Positions 59,480 to 61,414 of a stretch of DNA of 61,414 nucleotides are shown piece after piece; position 1 is the first letter of the stretch, and each line of letters starts with the position of its first letter. The DNA is taken from positions 1 to 61,414 of the forward strand of contig NZ_BOOC01000050.1 of assembly GCF_016863035.1 (NCBI RefSeq), given 5' to 3'. Source of the stretch: Microbispora corallina (lineage in GTDB: Bacteria; Actinomycetota; Actinomycetes; Streptosporangiales; Streptosporangiaceae). The translations under genes were made by a program, and so were the position numbers. The notes below the pieces were generated by a model. The model did not search any database. It was not told the origin of the DNA and saw only the letters and a list, made by a program, of their open reading frames with translations.

Positions 59480-61102
59480 ATGTCCGAAGAACGAAAGCAG
59501 ACTCGAATCTCGCGCCGCAACGCGCTCGGCGTGTTCGGGGCGGCAGCCTCTGGTGTCGCGGCCGGGCCGATGCTGCTTGGTGCACGTGCCGCCGAGGCCG
59601 AGGCGTACCCGGCCTCGTCGGAGGTACGAAGCCTCAGGAACGGCTCGGGCTCCACGCCGGTCCAGGGCCTGCACCTCCAGTTCGGTGGCGACCCGCGCAG
59701 CCAGATGGTGGTCTCGTGGATCACTGATGAGGAGGTGAAGAACCCGCGGGTCGTCTACGGCACGCTCAACGGAGGCTTTGGGTCCACGGCGTCCGCGGTC
59801 ACGAAGTCCTACACCGACGGACACTCGGGCAAGACCGTCTGGGCGCACCACGCGCTGCTGAGCAAGCTCAAGTCCGACACCGACTATCTCTACGCCGCCC
59901 AGCACGACGGCGCGATGCCGGACGCGGGCACGTTCCACACAGCGCCGTCGGGTCGAGCGCCGTTCACGTTCACCAGCTTCGGCGACCAGGGTTCGCCGAC
60001 GGTGACGTGGAAGAACGGTTCGAACCCGGTCGACGCCTCGGGCCGCGACTTCGAGCCCAACGCCACTCCGGCCGCCGGTGACATCGTCACGGGCGTGGAG
60101 AAGGTCGGTCCGCTATTCCACCTGCTCAACGGGGACCTGTGCTACGCGAACAGCGGCCCCGACCGGGTTCGCACATGGAACCACTACCTGACCAACAACA
60201 GCCGCTCGGCGCGGTTCCGTCCGTGGATGCCGTGCGCCGGCAACCACGAGATCGAGGCCGGCAACGGCGTGCTCGGCTTCGACGCGTTCCAGACCTACTT
60301 CGAGCTGCCCTCGACCGAGACCGACCCCGAGCTGGACAACCTCTGGTATGCCTTCACGGTGGGCGCGGTCCGGGTCATCGCCCTGCAGAACGACGAGATC
60401 GCGCTGCAGGAGGGTGGCGACATCTACAACCGCGGCTACTCCGGCGGTCGTCAGCTCGCCTGGCTGGAGAAGGAACTCAAGGCGGCTCGTGCCTCCAAGG
60501 ACATCGACTGGATCGTTGTCTGCATGCACCAGGTGATGATCAGCTCGGCGACCGCGGCGAACGGCCCCGACCTGGCGCTGCGTGAGGCGTACGGCCCGCT
60601 GTTCGACAAGTACGGCGTCGACCTGGTCGTGTGCGGCCACGAGCACGACTACGAGCGCTCGCTGGCCGTCCGTGGTGTCGTGCCGGGCAGCGCAACCCTC
60701 ACGCCCAACCCGAGCCAGAGCGCCACCGACGTCGTCGAGAGCGAGTTCGGTACCACGCACATGGTCCTCGGCGGCGGCGGCGTCTCCGGCGTCACCAACA
60801 CCAGCTTCACGATGGACGACTTCGACGGCCACGGCCACCACTCGGCGTACGTCCAGATGGAGCACGTCGGCAAGTACAACTCGGTCAAGGAGCAGGAGGC
60901 CGCGGTCTGGATCGGTGTCCGCGACGACATGCACCCCTACGGCTTCGCCGAGTTCGCCGTCGACCCAGGCCGCCACCCGGGCGACATGACCCGGATCTAT
61001 GTCACCTATTACAACGTGATCACCCCGACAGGTGAGCTGAAGGTGTTCGAGCAGTTCACGCTGCAGCGCCGGCGCAGCGACGGCGGCAACCGCCACCACT
61101 AA
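59480..61102 (+). CDS. Tat-exported purple acid phosphatase family protein
   Basis: The product has 540 residues. The N-terminus has a Tat motif (RISRRNALGVFGAAASG) and an Ala-rich core. A fibronectin-like N-terminal domain (about 60-145) precedes the metallophosphoesterase domain. Metal motifs are visible: TSFGDQG, LLNGDLCYA, AGNHE, VVCMHQ and VCGHEHDYER. The order and length fit bacterial purple acid phosphatases, which release phosphate from organic esters outside the cell. The Tyr in GDLCYA is the usual colour-giving ligand. A PHO box is not obvious. Confidence 0.92.
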   Translation: MSEERKQTRISRRNALGVFGAAASGVAAGPMLLGARAAEAEAYPASSEVRSLRNGSGSTPVQGLHLQFGGDPRSQMVVSWITDEEVKNPRVVYGTLNGGFGSTASAVTKSYTDGHSGKTVWAHHALLSKLKSDTDYLYAAQHDGAMPDAGTFHTAPSGRAPFTFTSFGDQGSPTVTWKNGSNPVDASGRDFEPNATPAAGDIVTGVEKVGPLFHLLNGDLCYANSGPDRVRTWNHYLTNNSRSARFRPWMPCAGNHEIEAGNGVLGFDAFQTYFELPSTETDPELDNLWYAFTVGAVRVIALQNDEIALQEGGDIYNRGYSGGRQLAWLEKELKAARASKDIDWIVVCMHQVMISSATAANGPDLALREAYGPLFDKYGVDLVVCGHEHDYERSLAVRGVVPGSATLTPNPSQSATDVVESEFGTTHMVLGGGGVSGVTNTSFTMDDFDGHGHHSAYVQMEHVGKYNSVKEQEAAVWIGVRDDMHPYGFAEFAVDPGRHPGDMTRIYVTYYNVITPTGELKVFEQFTLQRRRSDGGNRHH

Positions 61103-61414
61103 CCCCTTCGCCAGCAGCCTCAATCGTCGGACCCCCAGGGGTCGGGACCACGTCCCGGCCCCTGCTCGACAGTCGAAGAGATCGCAGCTGACGCCCTCGT
61201 CCGGGGTGGCAGGTTCGGCGAACCGCCGGTGCGGCGTTGAACACCAGTTGGTGGCTAGCGGCGGGCTGCGTGCTGATCGAGTCGCTCAAGAAGCGGGTGA
61301 CCAACTGGGTGACAATCGGGATGGACACCAGCGGACGAGCGGGGACCGTGGTGGACGGTTCCGGCAGCTCAATCCCTATGAAGTGCCAGGCCAGAGGCCT
61401 GCGTTGGTTGCCTG
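61103..61414. other. Downstream region without supported gene
   Basis: No ribosome site with a convincing frame is seen up to the window edge. A small frame from 61320 (ATGGACACC) runs off the end and cannot be judged. Confidence 0.3.

Noticed and set aside
61056..61328. Minus-strand small gene at the right edge
   Set aside because: It overlaps the phosphatase 3' end and shows no motif or ribosome site.

Overview
The window is high-GC actinobacterial DNA. Mycothiol-dependent enzyme families, XRE/DUF397 pairs, a DLW-39 gene and many GTG starts suggest a filamentous actinomycete, plausibly Streptosporangiaceae-like. That placement is inference.

Positions 1-35500 are chromosomal. The window opens in the 3' end of a GH11 xylanase with a CBM13 domain. 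Small metabolic, stress and regulatory genes follow: an SDR/TetR pair, CadD, a nickel/cobalt permease with a Nur-box-like site, STAS proteins, an orphan histidine kinase and a TetR gene with three operator-like sites. A compact catabolic locus occupies 15168-23116. It holds a ROK regulator, an aldehyde dehydrogenase, a ThuA protein, a 2-hydroxyacid dehydrogenase, and a sugar-type binding protein with two permeases. Two promoters here carry near-identical palindromes over their -10 boxes, so the ROK protein probably controls both units. A tandem NUDIX protein, two oxidoreductases, a GH15 enzyme, an ArsR/SRPBCC pair, a whiJ-like regulatory cluster and DLW-39 lead up to a tRNA-Ala(TGC).

Positions 35571-57125 form an actinomycete integrative and conjugative element (AICE) of about 21.5 kb in that tRNA. 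A 44-bp direct repeat of the tRNA 3' end marks the two ends, and paired 10-bp arm-type repeats lie inside each end. Its integrase, replication initiator and FtsK/Tra genes each carry single-base frame breaks (four in total), so it looks immobilised. Its cargo reads intact and is mostly defence: a complete type III CBASS (CD-NTase, HORMA Cap7, TRIP13-like Cap6, nuclease-SAVED Cap4), a HigB-like toxin with an HTH-ImmA/IrrE partner, a regulatory module (PP2C phosphatase, HTH protein, anti-sigma-type ATPase, XRE), a winged-helix/PD-(D/E)xK nuclease, and an unusual Pycsar-like locus.

The Pycsar-like locus (51604-56621) is the most novel part. A Crp/Fnr-type cyclic-nucleotide-binding regulator precedes a nucleotide cyclase, which overlaps a large protein with a degenerate P-loop. 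A protein of unknown function follows, and a PycTM-like membrane effector is encoded convergently. The cyclase C-terminus and the P-loop protein N-terminus share a conserved 20-residue segment. This suggests the two proteins recognise each other or share an assembly motif.

Beyond attR lie a broken XRE/TPR regulator, a hairpin or MITE-like inverted repeat, a small conserved gene and a Tat-exported purple acid phosphatase.
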